From NCBI RefSeq assembly GCF_001999465.1, contig NZ_MQMF01000001.1, forward strand, positions 1,116,001 to 1,180,000: 64,000 nucleotides of DNA, given 5' to 3'. Below the pieces are notes generated by a model, which was not told the origin of the DNA, made no database searches, and was given only the letters and a program-made list of their open reading frames with translations. Shown here piece after piece: positions 1 through 8,142 of the stretch. Position 1 is the stretch's first letter. Each line of letters opens with the position of its first letter. A program made the translations under genes and the position numbers. The stretch is from Fictibacillus arsenicus. Its GTDB lineage: Bacteria; Bacillota; Bacilli; Bacillales; Fictibacillaceae.

Positions 1-1376
1 GAAAGTGCAATCGGCATGACTACTGTGTGCATTCCCCAAAGGTTAGGATAATTCAGGTGAAGCCACATGTATGAACCTACCCCGACTACAATAGAGGCTA
101 TTGCGCCATTTGCATTTCCTCGCTTCCAATAGAGACCCATCACAATCGGCCAGATGAAAGCTGCTTCTAATCCGCCGAAAGCAAAAAGGTTCAACCAGAT
201 TAATAGATCGGGTGGGTTGATCGCCATCGCAAATACACTCAACCCTACTACTGCTGTTATGCCAAAGCTTAATCTTTTTACAAAACGTTCTTCAGCATCA
301 GGTTTTATGTAATTGATATAAACGTCTTTAATGATTGCTGAACTTACGAGTAAAAGTACGGAGTCAACAGTAGACATCACCGCAGCGAGTGGTGCGGCAA
401 GGACGATACCCGCTAACCATCCAGGCAGTACTTCTAATGCAAGTAATGGCATAACTTTATCAGGCACTTCAATGCCTGGCAGAATTACTCTTCCGAACAC
501 CCCTGCCAAATGCATCCCTAACATGATAAATCCCACCACAAACGTTCCGATGATCATGGCACGGTGCATCGCTTTCGAATTTCGATAGCTCATAGCGCGT
601 ACCGATATCTGCGGTAATCCCACTACACCTACTCCGACTAATATCCAGAAGGACGATACAAATAAAGGTGTAAGCGATTCATCGGAACCAAACGGCGATA
701 TTAGATTAGGATTTTCCGCTCTTAGTTCACCCATGATGTTTTCAATTCCGCCACCGGCCACAATGGTTCCGGCTAATATAATAATTGTACCTATTACCAT
801 TACGACACCTTGAATGGCATCCGTAATAACAACCGCTCTGAATCCACCCGCTATTACGTACACTAATACAGAACATGAGAAAATGAACAATGCTGTGGTG
901 TACGATACACCTGTAAACGACTCGATCAGCCTTCCGCCGCCAACCCATTGTGCAGCCATCGCTGAAAACAGAAAGATCACAATGCTTAACGCTGATAAAA
1001 TTACTACCCACTTGCTTTCATATCGGGCTTTAAGAAAATCAATAAGAGTTACAGCATTAATCTTTCGGGCTACGATCGCAAACTTTTTTCCTAAAACAGC
1101 GAGTGTAAAATAACCTGTTACAAGCTGTGCCATCGCGAGAAGAACCCAGCCAAGGCCAAGCTGGTATGCTGCACCAGGGCCCCCGATAAAACTCGAAGCG
1201 CTTCCGTATGTGGCGACCATCGTCATCGCAAGAACAAATCCGCCAAGCTCACGTCCCGCTAAAAAGTAGTCTTGCAAAAAAGAAGGTCCGCTCTTAATAT
1301 GCCTTGATGTATAAATACCAACTAAAAAAACTAGTATTAAAAAGAAAGCTAAAGGAAGAATTACGTCCCAATTCAT
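1..1376 (-). CDS. panF: Sodium/pantothenate symporter PanF, C-terminus beyond window edge
   Basis: Sodium:solute symporter of the SSS family that would import pantothenate, the coenzyme A precursor, with Na+. Translating the minus strand from ATG at 1376 gives an uninterrupted hydrophobic protein starting MNWDVILPLAFFLILV. It has an early YFLAGRELGGF stretch and a YGSASSFIGGPG loop typical of this family, and it stays open to base 1, so about 458 residues are visible and the end is missing. Its start overlaps the stop of the upstream YhdT-like gene as ATGA. A yhdT-panF pair is known from enterobacteria, and this pairing is the main reason for choosing PanF over proline or other SSS substrates. 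Substrate is inferred, family is certain. Confidence 0.82.
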   Translation of the reverse strand, partial: MNWDVILPLAFFLILVFLVGIYTSRHIKSGPSFLQDYFLAGRELGGFVLAMTMVATYGSASSFIGGPGAAYQLGLGWVLLAMAQLVTGYFTLAVLGKKFAIVARKINAVTLIDFLKARYESKWVVILSALSIVIFLFSAMAAQWVGGGRLIESFTGVSYTTALFIFSCSVLVYVIAGGFRAVVITDAIQGVVMVIGTIIILAGTIVAGGGIENIMGELRAENPNLISPFGSDESLTPLFVSSFWILVGVGVVGLPQISVRAMSYRNSKAMHRAMIIGTFVVGFIMLGMHLAGVFGRVILPGIEVPDKVMPLLALEVLPGWLAGIVLAAPLAAVMSTVDSVLLLVSSAIIKDVYINYIKPDAEERFVKRLSFGITAVVGLSVFAMAINPPDLLIWLNLFAFGGLEAAFIWPIVMGLYWKRGNANGAIASIVVGVGSYMWLHLNYPNLWGMHTVVMPIAL

Positions 1377-1660
1377 CGAGAGCTCCCCTCACCTTCATTG
1401 TCATCTGAGTCAAAAGGAACTTCTTTAAAGAAGAATTTCACCATTATAAAAACTAAAATTGTAAAAACAATAAACCCTACGATACAGCTATAAAAAAACC
1501 ATGCAGGAAAACCTAGTATGTATGTATACTCCTTAACCGGCTGGCCACCTAGTCCATACGCAAAAGCATACCACCAAATAAAATTCAAAATTGCCAGCAC
1601 CGTACCCATAATCGCTTCTTTATTAGAGATCCGGTATCGCCAGTCGTTCCCTTTTTTCAT
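1373..1660 (-). CDS. yhdT: YhdT family small membrane protein (DUF997)
   Basis: A 95-residue protein with two membrane segments (about residues 18-38 and 52-76), a WWYAFAYG motif in the first, and an acidic C-terminus. This is the usual size and shape of YhdT/DUF997 proteins, which are encoded just before panF and probably assist that symporter; no biochemical role is established. A good AGGAGGTT site precedes the ATG. Its stop overlaps the panF start by four bases, which implies translational coupling. Confidence 0.85.
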   Translation of the reverse strand: MKKGNDWRYRISNKEAIMGTVLAILNFIWWYAFAYGLGGQPVKEYTYILGFPAWFFYSCIVGFIVFTILVFIMVKFFFKEVPFDSDDNEGEGSSR

Positions 1661-2001
1661 CGTTCAACCTCCTGGACTTACCATAAAAATGAATAAAAGC
1701 TCCTCCATTACTATGGCAAATTCACATACTCTTGTCGAGTTCTTTCGACTTAATAACTTCTATAAGGTTACATAGATTCCTTGTTTGGTTTCTCATAAAT
1801 AAACGTTAACATTCTTTATTCGCACTAGACATCGTTCTTGAGTATAAATTGAATATGAGTATTTCCGGGGAAATTTGATAGAATCTGAGGAGAAAATACA
1901 GCACTCGACAAAATGTGAAGGATTAATTAACATTCTATAATTAACAAAATGGTACCGTTTGTATTTCTATTTCTCTTAGGTGTTTTACTCGAAAACATTA
2001 A

Positions 2002-2037
2002 GGGAAATAAATTGTTTGGGGACAGTCCCCATTTCCC
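2002..2037. repeat. REP-like palindrome, copy 1
   Basis: The core TGGGGACAGTCCCCA (2017-2031) is a perfect palindrome about one central base. It is nested inside a second inverted pair, GGGAAAT (2002-2008) and ATTTCCC (2031-2037). It lies about 50 bases upstream of the RAYT gene. Copy 4 near 8060 shares the TTGTTTGGGG and CCCCATTTCCC flanks, so this is a dispersed element rather than a chance hairpin. Confidence 0.75.
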
Positions 2038-2082
2038 AATTTGACAGCATTCATAGTAAAATAATAGAACAACCGAAAGGAG

Positions 2083-2643
2083 GTGATATCTATTCCTAGA
2101 ACCCGGCGCATTTGGTACCCTGATGCTGTCTACCATGTGACTACACGTGGAAATCGCAGGGAGCCTCTCTTCTATTCCCACTTGGATTTCCATCGGTATC
2201 TCAAGATTTTAAGTCACTGCGTAAAAAAGTATTCCGTTGATTTATTCTCTTATTGCCTCATGTCCAACCACACTCATCTTCAAATTCAGTGCAGCAAGTC
2301 CCCACCCGGAGATTTCATGAAAGAATTAAACGAAACATACGCCATGTATTTCAACAAAAAATACGAGCTTACCGGTCATGTATTTCAAGGCCGTTATGGT
2401 GCAGAGTTGATTGAAGATCGTTCCTATCTTTTAGACACGAGCCGATACATTCACATGAATCCGGTAGCAGCAGATCTCGTCATGTTTCCTCTTGAATATC
2501 CGTGGAGCAGTTACCGTTACTATGTTACTCAGTCGGTATGTCCCTTCGTGGAAACCTCAATAATACTAGAACAATTTCAAAATTCAAAAGCTCAATATCG
2601 TGATTACGTAGAAAGCAGGACCTCACCGGTAGCAGAACTTTAA
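2083..2643 (+). CDS. REP-associated tyrosine transposase-like protein (RAYT, Y1_Tnp)
   Basis: HUH-superfamily single-strand DNA nuclease of the RAYT group, thought to mobilise or process REP palindromes. The N-terminus has YHVTTRGNRR, then the MSNHTHL metal-binding HUH motif near residue 62, then GHVFQGRYG and SRYIHMNPV, where the tyrosine is the likely nucleophile. The length (about 185 residues) suits a compact RAYT. The open frame begins at GTG 2083, but that GTG lies inside the strong Shine-Dalgarno AAAGGAGGTGAT. Family proteins usually start MPR, which would correspond to an ATT codon at 2092 at normal spacing, so the true start may be a rare ATT. GGGGxCxGxCCCC palindromes flank the gene on both sides. 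No terminal repeats of a classical insertion sequence were seen. Confidence 0.88.
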   Translation: MISIPRTRRIWYPDAVYHVTTRGNRREPLFYSHLDFHRYLKILSHCVKKYSVDLFSYCLMSNHTHLQIQCSKSPPGDFMKELNETYAMYFNKKYELTGHVFQGRYGAELIEDRSYLLDTSRYIHMNPVAADLVMFPLEYPWSSYRYYVTQSVCPFVETSIILEQFQNSKAQYRDYVESRTSPVAEL

Positions 2644-2691
2644 CATCGTTTTATACATCTCTATGAAAAATAAAGTCTGTCATGGAAAGGA

Positions 2692-2760
2692 AAAGCCGGT
2701 TATGTTCTTCTCACGAAGACAAAACCGGCAAAAGTGTATTTGACTGGGGTCTGTCCCCCT
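2692..2760. repeat. Hairpin plus REP-like palindrome, copy 2
   Basis: A hairpin with arms GCCGGTT (2695-2701) and AACCGGC (2723-2729), extended inward by TGTTCTTC and GAAGACA, is followed by AAAGTGTATTTGACT and the core GGGGTCTGTCCCC (2746-2758). The core ends two bases before the stop codon of the chemoreceptor gene. Copy 3 near 4864 has almost the same stretch AAAGTGTATTTGAC plus core. The hairpin may also terminate the RAYT transcript, although no long T-run follows. Confidence 0.75.
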
Positions 2761-4734
2761 CTAGAACTTGAATTTTCTTACATGAACTCGCATTTGTTCA
2801 GAATATTGTTCTAGTTGTTCAGCAAGGTGATTCAATTGCTCCATAGAGGCTGCTTGCTGCTCTGCAGATGCAGAAACTTCCTCTGTTCCTGCAGCTGTTT
2901 CCTGAGTAATAGCTAATATATGTGATGCATTGTCTAGCAGTAATTCTTTTTGCTTAGTCATTTCTTCAACGGAGACAATGACATCTCTTAATTTTTCTGA
3001 GTTACCTCGCACTGCATCTGAAATAGCTGAGAAGGAATTTTCTGTTTCTTCCACAGCTTCACCTTGAGATAGAATGAGTGCCGCTGCTTCTTGGACTTGT
3101 CCGACAGTAGTTTGAGTAACCATTTGCATTTCAGAAATTAAATGGCTGATTTCTTTTAATGATCCTTCTGTTTGCTCAGCAAGTTTTCGAACTTCGTCAG
3201 CGACAACAGCAAATCCTCTGCCTGATTCTCCAGCGCGAGCAGCTTCGATTGCCGCGTTCAACGCCAACAAGTTTGTTTGATTGGCTATATCGCTAATGGT
3301 GTGAACAATTTCCTGAACACTCCCTGACGACTCATCAAGCTTTTTAATAGATGTGATCATTTCTTTTGTCATTTCAGTTGTTAGTAAAGATTTTTCTTTT
3401 AGGAAGCTTACTTTCTCAACTCCAGATAACGAAGCTTGATTCATTTGTTCAGTAGCTTTTTCTATAGCTTCTCCTTGTTTTTGAACTTGAATAATGCGAT
3501 CTGCGAGAACATTTGCGGCTTTTGCATTTCCCTCCATCAATTCTGCCTGATGTGATGATCCGGCTGCAATTTGCTGCATGGTCGTTGAAACTTCCTGTGC
3601 TGAAGCAGAATTTTCTTCAGCACTGGCTACTACAGTTTGAGATGCATCTGTAACATGCTCGGTAATTTGAGACATCTCACTTATTAACATACGCATTTGT
3701 TCTGACATTTCTATAAAACTATCTGACAATTGGCCGATCTCATCTTCTCTATCGATGGATACACTTGCTTGCAAATTCCCATTTTTCATTTCATGCATAG
3801 CTTTTGAGAGTTGTTTCACCGGTTTTGTAACTCTTCTGGATATATATATGGAGATAATTGCAGCCACTACTAGAGTTATTAATAGAGCTATTCCGATGGG
3901 CAAGAGAATGATAGACGCTTTTTTCTCAAATTCGCTTAAGGCAACTGTGCCCACTAGTTTCCAACCGGTCATTTCATTTTTTGTGTAGCTGAAGACCCGA
4001 TCCTGATCATTCATTTCTGTTATCACTACACCTTCGTTTTCTTTAATCTTTTTATAATAGGGCTCGTTCGTTGCCGTTTTACCAAGCTTTTTTGCCTGAG
4101 GATGCACCATATAATTACCAGAGTTATCAAGAAGAATTGCATATCCTGTGCTTCCAATTTTCACATTTTGCATGAGTGTCAGAATGTCATTAACCGCAAT
4201 ATCAATAGCTGCAACCCCTATAATAGTTTCGTTATATTCGACCGCTTTAACCGCTTTGACAACTGGACGGTCTGTTGCAGGGTCAATAAAGGGATCTGTC
4301 CAAATGACTTGTTTCGGATCTTTTTTAGCTTGCTTATACCAGGATGTGAGCGTCTGGTCCTTTACCTGTTCTGAAGGTATTGGATATATGATAGCTTCTT
4401 TTGTTTCGGAAATAAAATAACTATTCATGATCGCTTCGTTTGATAGATGATAGTCTTCAAATTTGGAAATAATAAAATCAGGGCTATCACCTTCTCTAAA
4501 AAGTTTTATTCCCATTGAATCCGCATAAGCTGAGACAAAATCAGCGTTATCTTCTAAAAATCGATTCAGTGATTCATTCAGATCGTCCATTCTGGCTGAA
4601 GCATCTTCCGACGAGTTATCAACAGTTGATTTCACACTAAAAAAGTAGCTCACTCCGCTTACTATTAAACCTGTCATAATTATCAACAATAAAAAAGGCA
4701 CTAGAATTTGCCTTTGCAGACTTTTCTTAATCAT
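2761..4734 (-). CDS. Methyl-accepting chemotaxis protein
   Basis: Transmembrane chemoreceptor of 657 residues. Order: a membrane segment at about 9-31, a large extracellular dCache-type sensor to about 275 (including [16 protein letters not shown] and [16 protein letters not shown]), a second membrane segment at about 278-300, a HAMP domain, and a long cytoplasmic signalling coiled coil. The kinase-control tip is recognisable from [19 protein letters not shown] and [17 protein letters not shown]. It should pass ligand occupancy to CheA/CheW. The layout resembles B. subtilis McpA/McpB/TlpA, but the ligand cannot be told from sequence. No che genes are adjacent. The stop codon abuts REP copy 2. 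Confidence 0.95.
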   Translation of the reverse strand: MIKKSLQRQILVPFLLLIIMTGLIVSGVSYFFSVKSTVDNSSEDASARMDDLNESLNRFLEDNADFVSAYADSMGIKLFREGDSPDFIISKFEDYHLSNEAIMNSYFISETKEAIIYPIPSEQVKDQTLTSWYKQAKKDPKQVIWTDPFIDPATDRPVVKAVKAVEYNETIIGVAAIDIAVNDILTLMQNVKIGSTGYAILLDNSGNYMVHPQAKKLGKTATNEPYYKKIKENEGVVITEMNDQDRVFSYTKNEMTGWKLVGTVALSEFEKKASIILLPIGIALLITLVVAAIISIYISRRVTKPVKQLSKAMHEMKNGNLQASVSIDREDEIGQLSDSFIEMSEQMRMLISEMSQITEHVTDASQTVVASAEENSASAQEVSTTMQQIAAGSSHQAELMEGNAKAANVLADRIIQVQKQGEAIEKATEQMNQASLSGVEKVSFLKEKSLLTTEMTKEMITSIKKLDESSGSVQEIVHTISDIANQTNLLALNAAIEAARAGESGRGFAVVADEVRKLAEQTEGSLKEISHLISEMQMVTQTTVGQVQEAAALILSQGEAVEETENSFSAISDAVRGNSEKLRDVIVSVEEMTKQKELLLDNASHILAITQETAAGTEEVSASAEQQAASMEQLNHLAEQLEQYSEQMRVHVRKFKF

Positions 4735-4847
4735 TTTCTTCCTCCATGTATGTACTTTTTCTAGGCAGCAAAAAGTATATCGACAGGATGTAACAAATTA
4801 TTTAACAAAAAAAACGGAAATGTATTTTCAAGAAAGACATTTTCGGC

Positions 4848-4878
4848 TAAAGTGTATTTGACCGGGGTCTGTCCCCCT
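4848..4878. repeat. REP-like palindrome, copy 3
   Basis: Core GGGGTCTGTCCCC at 4864-4876, preceded by AAAGTGTATTTGACC, nearly identical to copy 2. Just upstream is an imperfect hairpin (CGGAAATGT against ACATTTTCGG, about 4814-4845). The repeated order of hairpin, spacer and palindrome suggests a composite unit. It lies between the divergent chemoreceptor and Spo0E-like genes. Confidence 0.72.
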
Positions 4879-4995
4879 ATATGTGTAAAAAAATAATAGA
4901 CTAGACACAAAATATGGTATATAATTATTACAAGATTTACCGATTTTAATGGTGCAGAAGCAGAAGTGGTTATTATATTTGAGGGGGAATGGACC

Positions 4996-5166
4996 ATGAG
5001 CCGAAGCAATGCTCTTGTCTTAACTACAGAGATAGACGCCATTCGCACGACCATGTATGAGGTAAGCAAAAAAGTGAACAATCTAGCAGATCCGCTGCTT
5101 GTTCAGTTGAGTCAAATTCTAGATGAAAAACTAAACAAACTTGATCAAATTAGAGATTGTGCTTAA
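4996..5166 (+). CDS. Spo0E-like aspartyl-phosphate phosphatase
   Basis: A 56-residue helical-hairpin protein. Spo0E-family members dephosphorylate Spo0A~P and delay sporulation. The signature is visible: an N-terminal helix with IDAIRTTMYEV, and the second helix carrying SQILDEKLNKL, matching the family SQELD core. ATG 4996 was chosen because GAGGGGGA lies 8 bases upstream; a longer frame from 4966 has no ribosome site. A hairpin terminator follows. Confidence 0.85.
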   Translation: MSRSNALVLTTEIDAIRTTMYEVSKKVNNLADPLLVQLSQILDEKLNKLDQIRDCA

Positions 5167-5192
5167 TTAACATCATAATATAACTGCGAATT

Positions 5193-5235
5193 TTACCGGT
5201 GTCCATGTCTGCATTGATAGGAAGCCGGTTTTTTA
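5193..5235 (+). terminator. Rho-independent terminator of the Spo0E-like gene
   Basis: An inverted repeat with ACCGG (5195-5199) pairing to CCGGT (5225-5229), plus inner TCC/GGA pairing, is followed by a run of six T. Confidence 0.65.
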
Positions 5236-5283
5236 TTGTTCGTTTATATTTAACATTTTAAAATACAGAGTGGAGATTATACT

Positions 5284-5721
5284 GTGAAAGCAAAACTACT
5301 AATCATACTTTCTGTTTTTACAACTATTTATTTAGGATTTTACATATTGAAACCTGACTCAATAGACTTCAAAGAGAAGCAGGTAACTGACTTATCTAGT
5401 AATATCCAGCACCAAATAAACATTACGAAAAAGAGTAATAATATGAGTTATCTATTTCTGCCAGATAACCTTAATAAATCGGCAAATGCTGTATATTTTT
5501 ATTTTAACCGTAACAATAATAGGCAATTATACAGCTTTCCAACTGCGAAGGTCTCTGTTAATAACAATAAAATGCGTATACATATTAAAGAGCAAGATGC
5601 TCTTAATGACTCTGAAGTAACGGACACCTTATTACTAGAGTTCCAAGTACAATCATTTCCTGAGCATATCGAGGTTTTCTTTAATAAGGAGAAAATTGAT
5701 TTAAAACAAACTACATATTAA
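5284..5721 (+). CDS. Hypothetical membrane-anchored extracellular protein
   Basis: Not recognised. The 145-residue product begins at GTG with a GGAGATT site upstream. It has one hydrophobic segment (about residues 4-21: LLIILSVFTTIYLGFYIL), then a soluble, mostly polar domain with alternating beta-like segments (AVYFYFNRNN, KMRIHIKEQD, LLLEFQVQSF). No lipobox cysteine follows the hydrophobic stretch, so it is probably an N-terminally anchored protein facing outward. It converges tail to tail with the nucleoside hydrolase gene, only four bases apart. Confidence 0.6.
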   Translation: MKAKLLIILSVFTTIYLGFYILKPDSIDFKEKQVTDLSSNIQHQINITKKSNNMSYLFLPDNLNKSANAVYFYFNRNNNRQLYSFPTAKVSVNNNKMRIHIKEQDALNDSEVTDTLLLEFQVQSFPEHIEVFFNKEKIDLKQTTY

Positions 5722-5725
5722 GCAC

Positions 5726-6673
5726 TTATTTAAACTCTTCCCCTGTCATCACGCTCATAAAGTCATTGAAAAAGTAATTGTAATTAAAGTCAAAAGCAAT
5801 CCGGTGCTTTTTCTCTTGTTCCCCGAACTGGATATATGGCCTGATATCGGCAATACTTTGACCTCTAGCAATCATTTCATCTCTTAGGACGATATGTACC
5901 GGGAGTGTTTTGTAGCTGAACATATCTTCTCGAATACTCGCCATCAGTGTTATCGCATCGTGTACTGGACTTCCTTGAATCAGAGGGTTGTTATTTTTAT
6001 AAAACTTATAATAGAATTCCAGCAATGGTTTTACAAGAGGAGCTTTTCCTTTGTAGTCAATGTAGTTCACCATCTCTGGCGTGACTAAAGCGCGGTCTGT
6101 CACGTTCAAAGGTATGATGGTTAAATTATTAGCGTAAGTCAGGACAATTCTAACCGCGATCGGATCACCATGAAAATTCGCTTCAGAAACAGCCGTTACG
6201 TTGCCCGGGACCCAGAACGCTCCACCCATAATATAGTAAGCCTTCACTTTCTTCATCAAAGATTGAAACAAAATAAACATCGTTGCTAGAGAGGTAAGTC
6301 TGCCAACGTTAACGATTATCAGTTCATTTTCATATTGATTGATTAAATTTACAATCTCGAAAAAGTTTTCAATAACTCCTTCGTACGTTCCCGGTTCGAT
6401 CGGACCTAACCCGTATTCTCCATGTACTTCAGGATAAAATGTCGGCTGTTCCCCTGTCATCGGAACCTCTGCTCCACCAATGATTTTTACTTCTCCAGGA
6501 AAGTTGAACATTTTAGCAATATAATGAACATTAGCAATCGTCTTCTCCCTGGAAACATTTCCATAGTCTGAAACGACGCCAACTATATCGATTTCATCAT
6601 TTAAATATGCGTAAGTCAAAGCTATGGTGTCATCAATTCCAACATCCCCAAAGAACAAGACTTTTTGCCCCAT
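5726..6673 (-). CDS. Nucleoside hydrolase (IunH family)
   Basis: Cleaves the N-glycosidic bond of ribonucleosides to give base and ribose, for purine/pyrimidine salvage in the cytoplasm. The calcium-binding N-terminal motif appears as GDVGIDDTIAL, a slightly divergent form of the family DTDxGxDDxxAL. The central MGGAFWVPGNVTAVSEANF region and the C-terminal SPVHDAITL aspartate/histidine site are present. 315 residues is the normal length. An AAAGGGG site sits 8 bases before the ATG. It is monocistronic; substrate preference is not evident. Confidence 0.88.
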   Translation of the reverse strand: MGQKVLFFGDVGIDDTIALTYAYLNDEIDIVGVVSDYGNVSREKTIANVHYIAKMFNFPGEVKIIGGAEVPMTGEQPTFYPEVHGEYGLGPIEPGTYEGVIENFFEIVNLINQYENELIIVNVGRLTSLATMFILFQSLMKKVKAYYIMGGAFWVPGNVTAVSEANFHGDPIAVRIVLTYANNLTIIPLNVTDRALVTPEMVNYIDYKGKAPLVKPLLEFYYKFYKNNNPLIQGSPVHDAITLMASIREDMFSYKTLPVHIVLRDEMIARGQSIADIRPYIQFGEQEKKHRIAFDFNYNYFFNDFMSVMTGEEFK

Positions 6674-6747
6674 AATAAAAACCCCTTTTAGGTTTTTCTT
6701 CTATCCTATTAAGAGGCCTGTTTTTTTATGAAATTTGTCATTAAAAA

Positions 6748-7164
6748 CTATTCTAAAAATCTTTTCCGGAGCTGTGGTGTTGGAATCATACAGCTCTCAC
6801 GCTTACCAAACCAGTTGTACCGGTTTTGAGCGACCCTCTTATAAAAAAAATCACGGATTGTTTTTGGTACAACGACTAAAATTTTCCCTATGCTGTATGG
6901 AAACTTTAGAAGATGCGTTACTTTCAATACGGCGTCAGATGCCGTATATACATGATCACCGGATATCAGAATGACTGAGTTTGTCTCGTTGGGATCAATT
7001 CTATAGTGAGTCAGCAGTTTCTCCCCTGCTTCAGACTGAATGGCAGCGAACTTAAGATCGTGTTTCTTCTCGTTTTTTAATATGAATTTCACACTGGAAT
7101 TACAGAGATTGCATACTCCGTCAAAGAGAAGAACAGGCTGATATCCTCGTTCAAGATCACTCAT
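6748..7164 (-). CDS. yuxK: DCC family thiol-disulfide oxidoreductase (YuxK-like, DUF393)
   Basis: Small thioredoxin-like protein of 138 residues. The family signature DGVCNLC is at residues 15-21, giving the DxxCxxC redox site. IRDFFYKRVAQNRYNWFGK near the end is typical of the family. Redox activity is inferred for the family and the cellular substrate is unknown. The ATG has a TGGAGGG site. The gene stands alone, divergent from the DUF975 gene. Confidence 0.85.
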   Translation of the reverse strand: MSDLERGYQPVLLFDGVCNLCNSSVKFILKNEKKHDLKFAAIQSEAGEKLLTHYRIDPNETNSVILISGDHVYTASDAVLKVTHLLKFPYSIGKILVVVPKTIRDFFYKRVAQNRYNWFGKRESCMIPTPQLRKRFLE

Positions 7165-7309
7165 TTGTATCCCTCCAGTCTATTTAATCGCTAATTCTAT
7201 TTTACTTCTAATCTGTAATTAAACAAAATTATAGTGTAGCCATAAATTCGTACTATTCACTATAATATCGTAGTATAATCAACTGAGAGTTTAGGAAAGG
7301 TGAAGAGGA

Positions 7310-7972
7310 ATGAAAATTAAAGCGTTTAAGAAAGAAGCTAAACAGCAGTTAAAAGGACAATGGAGACAAGCAGCGTTATTCACCCTGCTTTTCGGTGCTA
7401 TATATTACGTAATTCCATTGATGATTGAAATAAATTTGAGCGGCGGCTTTGAAAATTGGATATCAACTGATGCTACTAGCGGTGCTACCGCAAGTACTTT
7501 CGTAATTACGCTCGTACTGCTCCCATTGTATATCGGATATTTATGGACATTCTTATCTGTCATTCGTACAGGAGAAAAAATTAAGTTATCGGGTCTCTTA
7601 CAAGCATTCTCAGAGATCAGCATGTACTTGAAAATCCTTGGAACGTACCTTCTTATGATGGTTTATATGTTCTTATGGTTCCTTCTTTTAATCATTCCAG
7701 GTGTTATTAAAGCATTTGCTTATTCACAAACCTATTTTGTGTTAAAAGATAACCCTGATATCGGGATTAACACCGCGATAACAAAAAGCCGCAAGCTGAT
7801 GCACGGCTATAAGTGGAAGTATTTCCTCCTGCAGCTGAGTTTTATTGGCTGGATTCTCTTAAGCTTAATCACTTTAGGAATCGGATTTATCTGGCTATCT
7901 CCTTACCTAAGTGCGTCTAATGCAGCATTTTATAATGAATTAGTAAAAAAACAGAGCGGTGAAGAAGTGTAG
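7310..7972 (+). CDS. DUF975 family membrane protein
   Basis: 220-residue polytopic membrane protein. It opens with the conserved cytoplasmic stretch AKQQLKGQWRQAALFTLLF, followed by about five hydrophobic segments (residues 24-42, 63-85, 108-135, 137-155, 177-205). The family is widespread in Firmicutes and its function is unknown. A clear AAAGGTGAAGAGGA site precedes the ATG. A strong terminator closes the gene. Confidence 0.8.
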   Translation: MKIKAFKKEAKQQLKGQWRQAALFTLLFGAIYYVIPLMIEINLSGGFENWISTDATSGATASTFVITLVLLPLYIGYLWTFLSVIRTGEKIKLSGLLQAFSEISMYLKILGTYLLMMVYMFLWFLLLIIPGVIKAFAYSQTYFVLKDNPDIGINTAITKSRKLMHGYKWKYFLLQLSFIGWILLSLITLGIGFIWLSPYLSASNAAFYNELVKKQSGEEV

Positions 7973-8003
7973 CTTAAAGAAATAATAACTTTAGATTAAG
8001 AAA

Positions 8004-8047
8004 ACCCCGGAATTGTCCATTCGAGATGGACAATTCCGGGCTTTTTG
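8004..8047 (+). terminator. Strong Rho-independent terminator
   Basis: A perfect 15-base stem, CCCGGAATTGTCCAT (8006-8020) against ATGGACAATTCCGGG (8026-8040), with a five-base loop and the T-run CTTTTTG. It insulates the DUF975 gene from the ZorAB-like pair. Confidence 0.92.
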
Positions 8048-8050
8048 TAT

Positions 8051-8076
8051 TTGTTTGGGGTCAGACCCCATTTCCC
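8051..8076. repeat. REP-like palindrome, copy 4
   Basis: TGGGGTCAGACCCCA (8056-8070) is a perfect palindrome about its centre. The flanks TTGTTTGGGG and CCCCATTTCCC are shared with copy 1. It lies just after the DUF975 terminator and about 70 bases upstream of the ZorA-like gene. Confidence 0.75.
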
Positions 8077-8142
8077 TAAATATTTCCCGCAGCTAGGACA
8101 TATCTATCAGTAAAGAAGACAAGACATCTAAGGGGTGGCATT

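Noticed and set aside
2083-2643. IS200/IS605 insertion sequence
   Set aside because: The protein has the RAYT-type N-terminus and MSNHTHL motif, no tnpB or iscB lies beside it, and it is flanked by dispersed palindromes rather than IS ends.
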